Assembly: GCF_018283455.1 (NCBI RefSeq)
Contig: NZ_JAAMTH010000001.1
Coordinates: 1,097,501-1,161,500 of the forward strand
Direction: 5' to 3'
Origin: Planococcus sp. MSAK28401
Lineage (GTDB): Bacteria > Bacillota > Bacilli > Bacillales_A > Planococcaceae
Length of the DNA: 64,000 nucleotides
The notes under the pieces were generated by a model that did no database searches, was not told where the DNA came from, and saw only the letters and a program-made list of their open reading frames with translations. Numbering within the stretch: the first letter of the stretch is position 1; every line of letters begins with the position of its first letter. Shown here piece after piece: positions 53,507 to 62,167 of this stretch. Position numbers and translations under genes: made by a program.

Positions 53507-53630
53507 TTTTCCGAAGCTTATCGCTCGCTTTCCGTGGGGCGGGAATCGAGCCTCCTCAACCGCTTCGCGGTCTGCGGGGTCTCTCAAACCCGCTGGTCCC
53601 ACAGGAGTCGAGCGAACACTTCTCCAAACA
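53507..53630. repeat. intergenic repeat element, copy 3 (core only, opposite orientation)
   Basis: Read on the minus strand it matches the core of copies 1 and 2: GGAGAAGTGTTCGCTCGACT, then GAGACCCCGCA, GAGGAGGCT and CCCACGGAAAGCGAGCGATA. It lacks the outer CAGAGTGTTG end seen in the other two. CGCTCG/CGAGCG and GTGGG/CCCAC arms are preserved. It sits in the 359-base gap 53361-53719 downstream of trpP, which holds no supported gene. Confidence 0.8.
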
Positions 53631-53719
53631 TTGGAATATCTCGTTGAACTTTTAAAGTGATGAAAGTATACATTCCTACATGCAAATAAAACAATCTTCA
53701 TATAAAAAGTTCTTAAGTA

Positions 53720-54253
53720 TTAGCGAGCCTGCGCGGCTGTGGAACTTTGGAAGTTCGAGCGCTTCATGAGCCCTGTGACAATCGGGAACATGACCGCAAA
53801 GGCAACGCCATTCATGATAGTTGCCGGAACGACGACCGTTGCAAGCAGCAGCGTGAACGGAATATCGGCGCCTAGGATGAAGATCGCGGCCGACAGGAAA
53901 ATGGTTCCTGACAGTACTGTTCCAATTGCAGTGAGCGCAATACCAACCGGCAACTTGGCGGCATGCTTATTCAGTAACGACACAAGTGCGAAAAAGACGA
54001 ATGCAGTGACGAATTTATCGATGATATTCGGGAAAAAGCCTCCCGGAAAGCTCGAAAACAATCCGGAAATGATTCCGGTGGTGACAGCGAGCAAAAAGAC
54101 ACTTTTCACGTCACGGAACAGCAAGATACCGATAAACATCATCGTCAGCATAAAGTCGGGTTTCATCCCGCCATTGATGCCCGGGATCATCACGTACAAT
54201 GTCGCACCGACGCTGACAAGCAGCGCCATTAACACAAGATTTTTCGTATTCAT
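53720..54253 (-). CDS. trpP: tryptophan transporter TrpP
   Basis: This 177-residue membrane protein with about five helices matches the TrpP family (MIPGINGGMKPDFMLTMMF at about 22-40, PGGFFPNIIDK at about 68-78). TrpP would take up tryptophan. The leader carries a GAG-repeat array overlapping the ribosome binding site, the expected target of the tryptophan-sensing protein TRAP. A SD of GAGGAGAG lies inside that array. It keeps its B. subtilis position between yhaH and hit. Confidence 0.92.
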   Translation of the reverse strand: MNTKNLVLMALLVSVGATLYVMIPGINGGMKPDFMLTMMFIGILLFRDVKSVFLLAVTTGIISGLFSSFPGGFFPNIIDKFVTAFVFFALVSLLNKHAAKLPVGIALTAIGTVLSGTIFLSAAIFILGADIPFTLLLATVVVPATIMNGVAFAVMFPIVTGLMKRSNFQSSTAAQAR

Positions 54254-54255
54254 TT

Positions 54256-54279
54256 CTCATCTCTCCTCAGCTCAAGCTA
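54256..54279 (-). promoter_or_regulatory. candidate TRAP (MtrB) binding site over the trpP ribosome binding site
   Basis: On the minus-strand RNA, a UAG (54279-54277) and four GAG triplets (ending at 54271, 54266, 54261 and 54256) are separated by spacers of 3, 2, 2 and 2 bases. The last is 2 bases before the AUG. TRAP binds GAG/UAG repeats with 2-3 base spacing. Binding here would block initiation when tryptophan is plentiful. Confidence 0.65.
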
Positions 54280-54356
54280 GTTTCTTTTTCCCGGACGTGC
54301 CCTCGTGGCCGCCGGCGAAAAACGTATTACGATCTTATCTCGTGGAGCATAGAAAA

Positions 54357-54788
54357 TCAAGCCTCAGAGGCTAGCTTGGTTTTTACCTGTTCGGCAAGTT
54401 CCTGGATCTTCTCCGTGGTGTACTCTTTTTCTTTGGTCATCCATTTGGCGCCAAAACCATCGCTTGCACCGTAGCGCGGGATGAAATGCAAGTGGAAATG
54501 GAACACGCTTTGCCCGGCTTTTGGCCCGTTGTTGTTCAACAAATTCATGCCTTCCGGTTCGAAAGTTTCTTTGATGGCACTGGCGATCTTCGGCGCTACG
54601 CTGAACAATTGAGCAGCTTCTTCCGGCGTCATATCGTAGACAAACTCACGATGGGTTTTCGGGATTAGCAGCGTATGTCCCTTTGATAGGGGCATGATGT
54701 CCATAAAGGCATAGACATGCTCATCTTCGTACACTTTGACGCTCGGGATTTCTCCTGCAATGATTTTGCAAAAAATACAATCGCTCAT
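54357..54788 (-). CDS. hit: HIT-family protein Hit
   Basis: This 143-residue histidine-triad protein has the zinc-like N-terminal CIFCKIIAGEIPS and the catalytic triad in FHFHLHFIPR (about residues 98-107), and would hydrolyse nucleoside phosphoramidates or related purine nucleotides. The ATG at 54788 follows GGAAGGATG; a longer frame has no site. It is divergent from ecsA, as in B. subtilis. Confidence 0.95.
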   Translation of the reverse strand: MSDCIFCKIIAGEIPSVKVYEDEHVYAFMDIMPLSKGHTLLIPKTHREFVYDMTPEEAAQLFSVAPKIASAIKETFEPEGMNLLNNNGPKAGQSVFHFHLHFIPRYGASDGFGAKWMTKEKEYTTEKIQELAEQVKTKLASEA

Positions 54789-54962
54789 AAACTCATCCTT
54801 CCTGTAATGGGTTGGCCGTTCTTTTTTCAGTTTACCATACTCAGTGAGCGAGTCATTCCACATTTCAGCTTGTCACGACCGGGTTCATGAAGCGTCCCAT
54901 TTCCCGAAAGAATTCGACGCGCAGTTTTGATACAATAGTAAACGAAGAAAGAGGTGTTGTAA

Positions 54963-55712
54963 GTGGCAATATTGGAAGTAGAAAATTTAACGGGCGGCTA
55001 TACGAGAAAGCCTGTGTTAAAAGACGTGAGTTTTTCTATAGAAAAAGGTGAATTGGTCGGTTTGATCGGCTTGAACGGGGCAGGGAAGAGTACAACCATC
55101 AAGCATATCATCGGCATCATGCAACCGAAATCCGGAACGATCCGACTCAATGGGCGGACCTTCGCGGAAGACATCGACGCTTACCGTTCCGCTTTTTCCT
55201 ATATTCCGGAAACGCCTGTGCTGTATGAGGAATTGACATTGCGTGAACATCTCGAACTGACGGCGATGGCTTATGGCCTGGAGCAGGAAGTCTTCGAACA
55301 ACGTTCTGCAGCTTTATTGAAGGAATTCCGCATGGAAAAGCGGCTGAAATGGTTTCCGTCCCATTTCTCAAAAGGGATGCGCCAGAAAGTCATGATCATG
55401 AGTGCTTTTCTTGTTGACCCGGATTTGTACATCATCGATGAACCATTCGTCGGGCTCGACCCGCTGGGCATCAAATCGCTGCTCGACCAGATGGAACAGC
55501 AAAAGCGCAGCGGCGCATCAGTGCTCATGTCGACCCATATCCTGTCGACGGCAGAACGCTATTGCGACCGAATCATCCTGCTACACAACGGGCGCGTGCG
55601 GGCAATCGGCACGATGCCGGAGCTGCGCCAGGCATTCGGCATGCCGGATGCCTCACTCGATGACCTGTATATTGCGATGACCGAGGATGACGACAATGAA
55701 GAACCTGCATGA
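54963..55712 (+). CDS. ecsA: ABC transporter ATPase EcsA
   Basis: This 249-residue ATPase has Walker A GLNGAGKST (about 37-45), signature HFSKGMRQK (about 138), Walker B LYIIDEPFVGLDP (about 156) and the switch His in STHIL. EcsAB affects protein secretion, competence and intramembrane protease function in Bacilli. GTG start 9 bases after AGAGGTG. It overlaps ecsB by 17 bases. No ecsC is seen in the window. Confidence 0.94.
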   Translation: MAILEVENLTGGYTRKPVLKDVSFSIEKGELVGLIGLNGAGKSTTIKHIIGIMQPKSGTIRLNGRTFAEDIDAYRSAFSYIPETPVLYEELTLREHLELTAMAYGLEQEVFEQRSAALLKEFRMEKRLKWFPSHFSKGMRQKVMIMSAFLVDPDLYIIDEPFVGLDPLGIKSLLDQMEQQKRSGASVLMSTHILSTAERYCDRIILLHNGRVRAIGTMPELRQAFGMPDASLDDLYIAMTEDDDNEEPA

Positions 55713-56913
55713 AGTATGGGACAATCGGCTCCGGCGCTACACTGCTGAAGTCCAGAATTATTTAAAATTCATCGTCACCGGCCACATTGCAGTTGTCATG
55801 CTGTTCGCCATCGGGGCAGCCGGCTACGCTTACAGCGAATGGGTGCAAAATGTGCCGCCGGAATTTCCGGCAGCGCTATTGATGGCCGTGCTATTCGGGG
55901 CGCTATTGTCCTATAGCCCGCCGGTGACTTTATTGAAGCAGGCGGACGGGGTTTATTTGCTGCCTCTCGAAAGCCGGCTCGATGAATATTTGAAGCCGGC
56001 ATTGCGTTGGACTTATGTGTCGCAGCTGTATTTGCCGATTGTCGTGTTCGTGGTCTCTTTGCCGCTCATCAACGCCTTATACGGCTTGCCTTCGTCTTAT
56101 TTGATCGGTTTTCCGATTTTATTGCTGCTCGTAAAATGGTGGAATGTCAGGAGCGAGTTTCATTGGCGAAAAGCAAGCGAGGGCCATAAAATTTGGCTCG
56201 AGCGCGCGGTCCGGTTCCTGCTCGTTGCCGGCTTTGTGTGGTCGTATATCGACGGCTGGATTATTGTTGCGGCGGCCTTTTTGTTCGCGATGATTTTCTA
56301 CGGCAAATGGCTGGAGCGCCGCGCTGCGGGAAAAGCATTCCCGTATGGGCATTTTATCGAATTGGAAGAGAACCGCATGCTGCGCTTTTACCAGTTCGCC
56401 AATTATTTCACCGACGTCCCGCATTTGAAAGGGAAGGTGAGGGAGCGCAGATGGCTCAACCCGGTTTATCGTTTGATCAAGAGCAAAGCGTCCAATGCGC
56501 ACTTATATTTGGTGAGCCGGACGTTCATCCGTTCCGATGAGCTGTTCTTTTTGTGGGTGCGTTTAACGCTGATCATCCTGGTTGGAGCTTGGCTTATCCC
56601 GTTCCAAATCGCGATTGCTTTATTTGCTGGGGCATTGGCGTTCGCTTCAACGATCCAATTATGGCAAGGCTTGAATCAGTCCCAGCATTTCCGCATGGAC
56701 CAATTATTTCCGCTTAGCACGCATAGCCGCGAAAAAGCGGTCTGGAATTGGGTGCTCGCCGTCCAGTTGATTCAGGCTGCAGCGGCATTGGTCTTATTGC
56801 TGGCACTCGGACAATTTGCAACAGCGCTACTTGTCACAGCAGTCATAGCTGTCGTGTCGCTTGTGACACTTGCAGGCGCCAGAAGAAAGTCAGCACAGCT
56901 CAACAACCGATAA
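55696..56913 (+). CDS. ecsB: ABC transporter permease EcsB
   Basis: This membrane protein of 405 residues has about eight helices in two groups (about 25-160 and 280-400) with a central polar loop holding FYGKWLERRAAGK. It matches EcsB, the membrane partner of EcsA. The ATG at 55696 has GAGG about 9 bases upstream, preferred over an ATG at 55687 that is too close to it. The start lies within ecsA. It ends at a strong terminator. Confidence 0.93.
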   Translation: MKNLHEVWDNRLRRYTAEVQNYLKFIVTGHIAVVMLFAIGAAGYAYSEWVQNVPPEFPAALLMAVLFGALLSYSPPVTLLKQADGVYLLPLESRLDEYLKPALRWTYVSQLYLPIVVFVVSLPLINALYGLPSSYLIGFPILLLLVKWWNVRSEFHWRKASEGHKIWLERAVRFLLVAGFVWSYIDGWIIVAAAFLFAMIFYGKWLERRAAGKAFPYGHFIELEENRMLRFYQFANYFTDVPHLKGKVRERRWLNPVYRLIKSKASNAHLYLVSRTFIRSDELFFLWVRLTLIILVGAWLIPFQIAIALFAGALAFASTIQLWQGLNQSQHFRMDQLFPLSTHSREKAVWNWVLAVQLIQAAAALVLLLALGQFATALLVTAVIAVVSLVTLAGARRKSAQLNNR

Positions 56914-56920
56914 TCATCAT

Positions 56921-56962
56921 AAAAAGGGCTGGAGAAAATTTTCATTTTCTCCAGCCCTTTGC
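56921..56962. terminator. bidirectional terminator between ecsB and yhaA
   Basis: AAAAAGGGCTGGAGAAAAT-TTTC-ATTTTCTCCAGCCCTTT. Confidence 0.92.
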
Positions 56963-56970
56963 TATGTCGT

Positions 56971-58137
56971 TTATTCGTGACAAGTGACCGCGGCTTTGCC
57001 GAGTGTTTTCGCGGCAATGAGCATCGCTTCTTCTTTAAAGTCGAATTTCGGGTGGTGGTGGGGATAGACTTCACCGTCCGGCATCGCGCCTGTGAAGAAG
57101 AATGTGCCTGGGATTTCCTCGAGGTAATAGGCGAAATCTTCGCCGCCCATTTGCGGCGGGCAATTGAAAACTTCCTTAACCCCCGGCACATCTTCAGCGA
57201 GGTCTCTCAGGAATTCCGTTTCCTTTTCGTGAGTGACAACCGGCGGGTAGCCCCGATGGAATTTAAAGTCGATGTCGCTATTAGTCGCGATGGCCGTACC
57301 TTTAGCGACGCGCTCCATTTCCTGCTCCATAAGGGTGCGCGTTTCTTCAGTGAAGGATCTGACTGTTCCGTTCAGTTTCGATTGGTCGGCAATGATATTG
57401 AACGGGTTCTCTGCAATGAATGATGCAATCGTCAAAACTGCGGACTCGAGCGGGTCCACACGGCGTGCGACAAGCTGCTGCAGGCTGGTCACGAGCTGTG
57501 CGCCTGTTACGACGGCATCGACAGTTTCGTGGGGCATCGCGCCGTGGCCGCCGCGCCCTTGGACAGTGATTTCAAAACGGTCCGCCGCTGCCATGATCGG
57601 GCCTGTCCGATAATCGATCCGCCCGAATGGCGTCGTCGACCAAAGATGGGTGCCGAAGATGACATCGACGCCGTCAAGCGCCCCGTCTTCGATCATCGGT
57701 TTTGCGCCGCCTGGGGCTAGCTCTTCTGCGTGCTGGTGAATGAGTACATACGTGCCAGGGAGTTCATCGCGCAAGCCGTGGAGGATTTTGCCGAGAACGA
57801 GCAAGGTCGCCGTATGGCCGTCATGGCCACAAGCATGGACCACGTTCGGGACAGTGGATTTATAGCTGGTTTCTTTCTGGTCTTGGATCGGCAGGGCATC
57901 GAAATCGGCGCGCAAGGCGACTGTCTTGCCTGGCTTCCCGCCGCGGATAGTCGCGATGACGCCATTGCCTCCGACTCCGTGACGGATATCGACACCGAGA
58001 TCTTCATAGAAGTCACGGATGTACTTAGCCGTTTTGGTTTCATGGAATGATGGCTCCGGGTTCATGTGCAAGTGACGGCGGATTTCCACCATTTCAGGGT
58101 AGGCATTATCGAGTTCAGCAAAGATCTTTTCAATCAT
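56971..58137 (-). CDS. yhaA: M20-family amidohydrolase YhaA
   Basis: This 388-residue metal-dependent peptidase/amidohydrolase has RRHLHMNPEPSF (about 20-31), HACGHDGHTA (about 104-113), QHAEELAPGGA (about 137-147) with the catalytic Glu pair, and a dimerisation insert GRGGHGAMPHE (about 195-205). Members deacylate N-acyl amino acids or cleave cysteine S-conjugates. The substrate is not set by sequence. It has an AAGGATATG site and follows ecsAB as in B. subtilis. Confidence 0.93.
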   Translation of the reverse strand: MIEKIFAELDNAYPEMVEIRRHLHMNPEPSFHETKTAKYIRDFYEDLGVDIRHGVGGNGVIATIRGGKPGKTVALRADFDALPIQDQKETSYKSTVPNVVHACGHDGHTATLLVLGKILHGLRDELPGTYVLIHQHAEELAPGGAKPMIEDGALDGVDVIFGTHLWSTTPFGRIDYRTGPIMAAADRFEITVQGRGGHGAMPHETVDAVVTGAQLVTSLQQLVARRVDPLESAVLTIASFIAENPFNIIADQSKLNGTVRSFTEETRTLMEQEMERVAKGTAIATNSDIDFKFHRGYPPVVTHEKETEFLRDLAEDVPGVKEVFNCPPQMGGEDFAYYLEEIPGTFFFTGAMPDGEVYPHHHPKFDFKEEAMLIAAKTLGKAAVTCHE

Positions 58138-58184
58138 TGGATCATATCCTTCCTAATTTTCTGGATTTTCTCTAGTTTAACATA

Positions 58185-58217
58185 GCAAAAAACAGAACGG
58201 GGAAGCCCCGTCCTGTC
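58185..58217 (-). terminator. terminator of the CaCA-family transporter gene
   Basis: On the minus strand GACAGGACGGGGCTT-CCCCGTTCTGTTTTTTG. Confidence 0.85.
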
Positions 58218-59214
58218 AGTAAGTGAAATTCAAATATGAAGCGACAAAGTAAAGCAGGATAACCAAGATGGATGGCACGCTATATGCCCATGTGGAAGCG
58301 GTCTTCGGTCTGTAGAGCGAGAACATGACCAGCAAACTCATGACCAGTACTGCGCTTGCAATAATGAAATTGGCGCCCGAGACTTCGGCAATGATCGAGC
58401 CTTCCACATAAATCGGGTCCGACAAAGCCAAAATAACCATGTTGAAAATATTGCTTCCGAGAACAGCGCCGACCGCCATATTGACATTGGACAGTCGCAG
58501 TGCGACGAAAACCGAAATTGCTTCCGGCAGGGAAGTGGCAGCGGCCACCAGGAAACTGCCGACAAAGCTCGAGCCGATTCCTGTCACAACCGCAATTTCA
58601 TCACCTGTGATGGAAAGGGCGGTCCCTGCCGCCATGATGATCACAGCCACAATCGCGAAACGGATGCCTGCGTGTTTTGGCGAAAGATGTGCGCTCGGGT
58701 TTTTAGGCGCCTTGGCATCGACCGGCTCATCATCCATATCGATTGTATCCAAGTTCGGCAATTTATTGATGATCAACATGCCGACTATATACGTTATGCC
58801 GATTGCCAGTGCATCGAGGCCGATCCCGAGGACCGTGACATCGGTGCGCAGCCATAATGCCAAGAGCAATAGCACGGTCAGGAAGATGCCGAGCAGAGAA
58901 GAGTAGGTATGGTCCTTGGAAGCGCGCTCGAGCATGCGTCTGCGGTTCAGCAGCAAATCGAATCCGGCTAAAATAAATAAGTTGAATAAATTCGAGCCGA
59001 TCATATTGCCGACTGCGATATCCGCATTGCCGATGGCGGCTGCCGAGAAACTAGTGGAAATTTCTGGGAGGCTAGTGGCGCCCGCAAGCAGGAGCGTGCC
59101 GACCATCATGCCGCCCATCGCTGATTTTTCACTGATGACATCCGCATACTGGGACAATTTAATGGCGGCGAATACGGTGACAGCTGCCGCTAATAGAAAA
59201 TAAATGAATACCAA
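58216..59214 (-). CDS. CaCA-family sodium/calcium exchanger-like protein
   Basis: This 332-residue membrane protein has the two inverted alpha-repeats that define cation/Ca2+ exchangers: GATSLPEISTSFSAAAIGNA (about 45-64) with GSNLFNL, and AATSLPEAISVFVALRLSN (about 226-244) with GSNIFNM. About ten helices are predicted, with a hydrophilic central loop (about 158-182). It would exchange a divalent cation for Na+ or H+. GGAGGAA precedes the ATG. It keeps position downstream of yhaA in this region, and no gene symbol is claimed. Confidence 0.9.
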   Translation of the reverse strand: MVFIYFLLAAAVTVFAAIKLSQYADVISEKSAMGGMMVGTLLLAGATSLPEISTSFSAAAIGNADIAVGNMIGSNLFNLFILAGFDLLLNRRRMLERASKDHTYSSLLGIFLTVLLLLALWLRTDVTVLGIGLDALAIGITYIVGMLIINKLPNLDTIDMDDEPVDAKAPKNPSAHLSPKHAGIRFAIVAVIIMAAGTALSITGDEIAVVTGIGSSFVGSFLVAAATSLPEAISVFVALRLSNVNMAVGAVLGSNIFNMVILALSDPIYVEGSIIAEVSGANFIIASAVLVMSLLVMFSLYRPKTASTWAYSVPSILVILLYFVASYLNFTY

Positions 59215-59251
59215 TAGCTATTCCTCCTAAATGGGTTTCTTCTATTATACA

Positions 59252-59280
59252 TAAAAAACAGCCGGGTTAGCCGGCCGTTG
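59252..59280 (-). terminator. terminator of hmoB
   Basis: On the minus strand ACGGCCGG-CTAA-CCCGGCTGT followed by TTTTTTATG. Confidence 0.8.
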
Positions 59281-59281
59281 A

Positions 59282-59797
59282 TTACTCGTCTTCTTCAGGT
59301 TTTGCTTTATACATGGTGACATAAGAAGAACCGGAGAAGATATTAGCACGTGGTTTTTCTGCTGCTTCCTGCGGCTTCTCTGAATGCGCTTTGGCAAAAG
59401 CCTGTGATTCTTTCCATTTTTCATAGAATGCCGGTGATTCCCATTCGGTCAAGACGACATACGTGTCTGAATCGAGCGGCCGCAAGACGCGAAAAGCGAC
59501 ATATCCGGGTTCATTTTCGATGGCGCCGGCGCGATTCTTGAAGCGGTGTTCAAAAATAGGCCGACCTTCGTCGGCAACGGGGATGTTATTCATGACAAAA
59601 AATCCCTTTTCGCGGAATTCGCCGGTACCATCGACTACTTCGTAGCGGCGCGGCGTTTGGAAAGTGGATTTTCCTTCGGTTTCGTGCAATAGCAAAGTCG
59701 TGTTTTCGCCTTGCATGAGCACCATCGTTTCATCAGCATGCTTTTCACGCATTTTTTTCATAAAATCGTAAGTTCCTGTCGTCATATAAACATTCAT
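59282..59797 (-). CDS. hmoB: heme-degrading monooxygenase HmoB
   Basis: This 171-residue protein has an N-terminal dimer-like ABM fold and a C-terminal monooxygenase domain. The motifs FENRFKNRAG-like FEHRFKNRAG (about 82-91), then ENEPGYVAFRVLRPL and YVVLTEWE, match B. subtilis HmoB (YhgC), which cleaves heme and releases iron. It lies head to head with the heme-biosynthesis genes hemE-hemH, so synthesis and degradation are divergently encoded. A sigma-B-like promoter (59846-59871) lies upstream. The ATG follows AGGAGG. Confidence 0.92.
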   Translation of the reverse strand: MNVYMTTGTYDFMKKMREKHADETMVLMQGENTTLLLHETEGKSTFQTPRRYEVVDGTGEFREKGFFVMNNIPVADEGRPIFEHRFKNRAGAIENEPGYVAFRVLRPLDSDTYVVLTEWESPAFYEKWKESQAFAKAHSEKPQEAAEKPRANIFSGSSYVTMYKAKPEEDE

Positions 59798-59845
59798 TGA
59801 AAAAGCCTCCTAGTGATTGAATCCATTTTGAATTGCTACCTCACT

Positions 59846-59871
59846 TTTCCCTAAAATCGGATGCTTGAAAC
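59846..59871 (-). promoter_or_regulatory. sigma-B-like promoter of hmoB
   Basis: On the minus strand GTTTCA (59871-59866), 14-base spacer, GGGAAA (59851-59846). This is close to GTTTAA-N12-15-GGGWAW and lies 49 bases before the start codon. Confidence 0.55.
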
Positions 59872-59910
59872 GGAAGGTGTCAAATCCGTGAAGGCATTCG
59901 GGTCTAATTT

Positions 59911-59939
59911 ATGACAATTGCGCCTGGATTCTATACAAT
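59911..59939 (+). promoter_or_regulatory. sigma-A promoter of hemE-hemH
   Basis: -35 ATGACA (59911-59916), 17-base spacer, -10 TACAAT (59934-59939). The transcript is predicted to start near 59946. Confidence 0.55.
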
Positions 59940-59950
59940 AAGGGACGGAG

Positions 59951-59967
59951 CGTCTATAGTATAGACG
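59951..59967. promoter_or_regulatory. 17-base perfect palindrome downstream of the hemE promoter (operator candidate)
   Basis: CGTCTATA-G-TATAGACG is a perfect 8-1-8 inverted repeat, 12 bases past the -10 box and 51 bases before the hemE ATG. Position fits a repressor site. Confidence 0.6.
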
Positions 59968-60017
59968 GATAATGAAGGATAAACTATAGCCGCAAAGACT
60001 GAAGGGATGACTAATTC

Positions 60018-61061
60018 ATGACTTTTAATGATACGTACCTGCGCGCAGCGCGTGGAGAGAAAACCGACCATGTACCGGTATGGTATATGCGACAGGCTGG
60101 GCGTTCACAGCCGGAATACCGCAAGATCAAAGAAAAATATTCATTGGAGGAAATTACGCACCAGCCGGAACTTTGCGCTTACGTCACGAAACTGCCGGTC
60201 GACCAATACGGCGTCGACGCAGCGATTCTTTACAAAGACATCGTGACACCGCTTCCAGCAATCGGGGTGGACGTCAAGATCAAAGGCGGCGTCGGGCCGG
60301 TCATCAGCAATCCGATTCGCACAAAAGCGGACATCGACCGCCTCGGGGAAATCAATCCAGAGCAGGATGTCGACTATGTTTTAAAAACAATTAAATTGCT
60401 GACAGAAGAGCAATTGAACGTACCGCTCATCGGTTTCTCGGGCGCGCCATTCACTTTGGCGAGCTATATGATCGAAGGCGGCCCTTCGAAGAGCTATAAC
60501 AAAACAAAAGCGATGATGGTATCAGAACCGGAAATGTGGTTTGCGCTCATGGACAAACTGGCAGACACGATCATTCCTTACGTGAAAGCACAGATCCACG
60601 CCGGCGCAAAAGCGATCCAGATTTTCGACTCATGGGTTGGCGCATTGAATGTGGAAGATTACCGCATTTTCATCAAGCCGGTCATGGACCGCATTTTCAA
60701 GGAAATCGGCGAAGAAGGCGTACCGATGACAATATTCGGTGTCGGCGCGAGCCATCTGGCGAACGAATGGCATGAACTGCCGGTAGATGTGGTTGGACTG
60801 GATTGGCGTTTGCCGATCACCGAAGCGCGCGAAAGAGGCTTGACGAAAGCCTTGATGGGCAACTTCGACCCGTCTTATTTGCTGGCGGATTGGTCTGTCA
60901 TTGAAGAACGCACGAAAAAAATCTTGGATATGGGCATGCAAAATGATGGCTATATCTTCAACCTTGGGCATGGGGTCTTCCCGGAAGTGCAGCCGGACAC
61001 GCTGAAGCGTCTGACGGCATTTGTCCATGAGTATAGTGCAGCACACAAACAACAGAACTAA
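60018..61061 (+). CDS. hemE: uroporphyrinogen decarboxylase
   Basis: This 347-residue enzyme decarboxylates uroporphyrinogen III to coproporphyrinogen III in heme synthesis. Motifs are [16 protein letters not shown] (about 20-35) and [13 protein letters not shown] (about 140-152). The gene is first of a heme pair, with hemH 24 bases downstream. The ATG lies 10 bases after AAGGGATG. The leader contains a perfect palindrome at 59951-59967. Confidence 0.97.
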   Translation: MTFNDTYLRAARGEKTDHVPVWYMRQAGRSQPEYRKIKEKYSLEEITHQPELCAYVTKLPVDQYGVDAAILYKDIVTPLPAIGVDVKIKGGVGPVISNPIRTKADIDRLGEINPEQDVDYVLKTIKLLTEEQLNVPLIGFSGAPFTLASYMIEGGPSKSYNKTKAMMVSEPEMWFALMDKLADTIIPYVKAQIHAGAKAIQIFDSWVGALNVEDYRIFIKPVMDRIFKEIGEEGVPMTIFGVGASHLANEWHELPVDVVGLDWRLPITEARERGLTKALMGNFDPSYLLADWSVIEERTKKILDMGMQNDGYIFNLGHGVFPEVQPDTLKRLTAFVHEYSAAHKQQN

Positions 61062-61085
61062 CAAATCTTTGACGAGGTGATTGTG

Positions 61086-62015
61086 ATGAAAAAGACAATG
61101 GGATTATTGGTAATGGCGTATGGCACGCCGTATTCTGAAGATGACATCGAGCGCTACTACACGCATATCCGCCGCGGCCGCAAGCCGAGCGAAGAAGCGT
61201 TGCAGGATTTGAAAGACCGCTACAAAGCGATCGGCGGCATTTCACCGCTGGCTAGAATCACGGAAGACCAAGCGAATGGCTTGTGTGACCGTTTGAACGA
61301 ATTGCAGGATGACATCGAGTTCAAAATGTACCTCGGCTTGAAGCATATCGAGCCATTCGTGGAAGACGGCGTGGAAGAGATGAAAAAAGACGGCATCGAA
61401 GAAGCGATTTCAATCGTCCTTGCGCCGCATTTCTCAACATTCTCCGTTAAATCTTACAACGGCCGTGCAAAAGAAACAGCCGACAAGCTTGGCATTAAGC
61501 TGACTTCAGTAGAAAGCTGGTATACAGAGCCGAAATTCATCCAATTCTGGAGCGAAAAAGTAAGCGCGGCATTTGCTGAAATGTCAGAACAAGAACGCGC
61601 GAAATCCTGCCTGATCGTCTCTGCGCATTCCTTACCGGAGAAAATTATTGCGAATGGCGACCCGTACCCAGATCAATTGAAAGAAACCGCGGACTTGATC
61701 GCCCAAGCGGCGGGCGTTGAAAACTATGAAATCGGCTGGCAAAGTGCCGGGCAGACGCCAGAGCCATGGATCGGGCCAGACGTCCAGGATTTGACGCGCG
61801 AGCTGCATGAAGAAAAAGGTTATAACTCGTTCGTCTACACGCCAGTAGGCTTTATCACCGATCATTTGGAAGTCCTGTACGATAACGACTATGAATGCAA
61901 AGTCGTCTGCGATGAAATTGGCGCGGCTTACCGCCGTCCGGAAATGCCGAACGTCGATCCATTGTTTATCGATGGTATGGCCAATGTCGTCTTGAATAAA
62001 TTAAACGAAAACTGA
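61086..62015 (+). CDS. cpfC: coproporphyrin ferrochelatase
   Basis: This 309-residue chelatase of the Gram-positive coproporphyrin-dependent pathway (also called HemH) inserts ferrous iron into coproporphyrin III. The catalytic His181 (SAHSLPEK) and Glu262 ([10 protein letters not shown]) match the conserved pair of B. subtilis HemH closely. The ATG at 61086 follows GAGGTGA by 5 bases; an in-frame GTG lies 9 bases earlier. Usually the coproporphyrinogen oxidase gene hemY follows, but here an unrelated lipoprotein gene does. Confidence 0.96.
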   Translation: MKKTMGLLVMAYGTPYSEDDIERYYTHIRRGRKPSEEALQDLKDRYKAIGGISPLARITEDQANGLCDRLNELQDDIEFKMYLGLKHIEPFVEDGVEEMKKDGIEEAISIVLAPHFSTFSVKSYNGRAKETADKLGIKLTSVESWYTEPKFIQFWSEKVSAAFAEMSEQERAKSCLIVSAHSLPEKIIANGDPYPDQLKETADLIAQAAGVENYEIGWQSAGQTPEPWIGPDVQDLTRELHEEKGYNSFVYTPVGFITDHLEVLYDNDYECKVVCDEIGAAYRRPEMPNVDPLFIDGMANVVLNKLNEN

Positions 62016-62064
62016 TCCTGGCGAAACCGCCTAGGATGGGAGCTTTCAAGCAATAAACCGTTAA

Positions 62065-62104
62065 TAAAACGCCGCTCGGCAGTCAACTGCGGCGGCGTTT
62101 TATC
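62065..62104 (+). terminator. terminator after cpfC
   Basis: AAAACGCCGC and GCGGCGTTTT pair around a short loop with internal pairing, followed by TAT. Confidence 0.8.
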
Positions 62105-62167
62105 AATGAATGGGCAGAAATTGCGGCAAGTAGGAGCAATTTCTGCCCAGCACGAGGAGGAAATCAC

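Noticed and set aside
27662-53630. CRISPR array or coding remnants in the intergenic repeats
   Set aside because: The copies are kilobases apart, of unequal length, with no short regular repeat-spacer units and no gene body.
59860-59890. sigma-W promoter on the plus strand (TGAAAC at 59866)
   Set aside because: The -10 partner reads CGTGAA with 15-base spacing; the same bases fit a sigma-B-like site on the other strand better.
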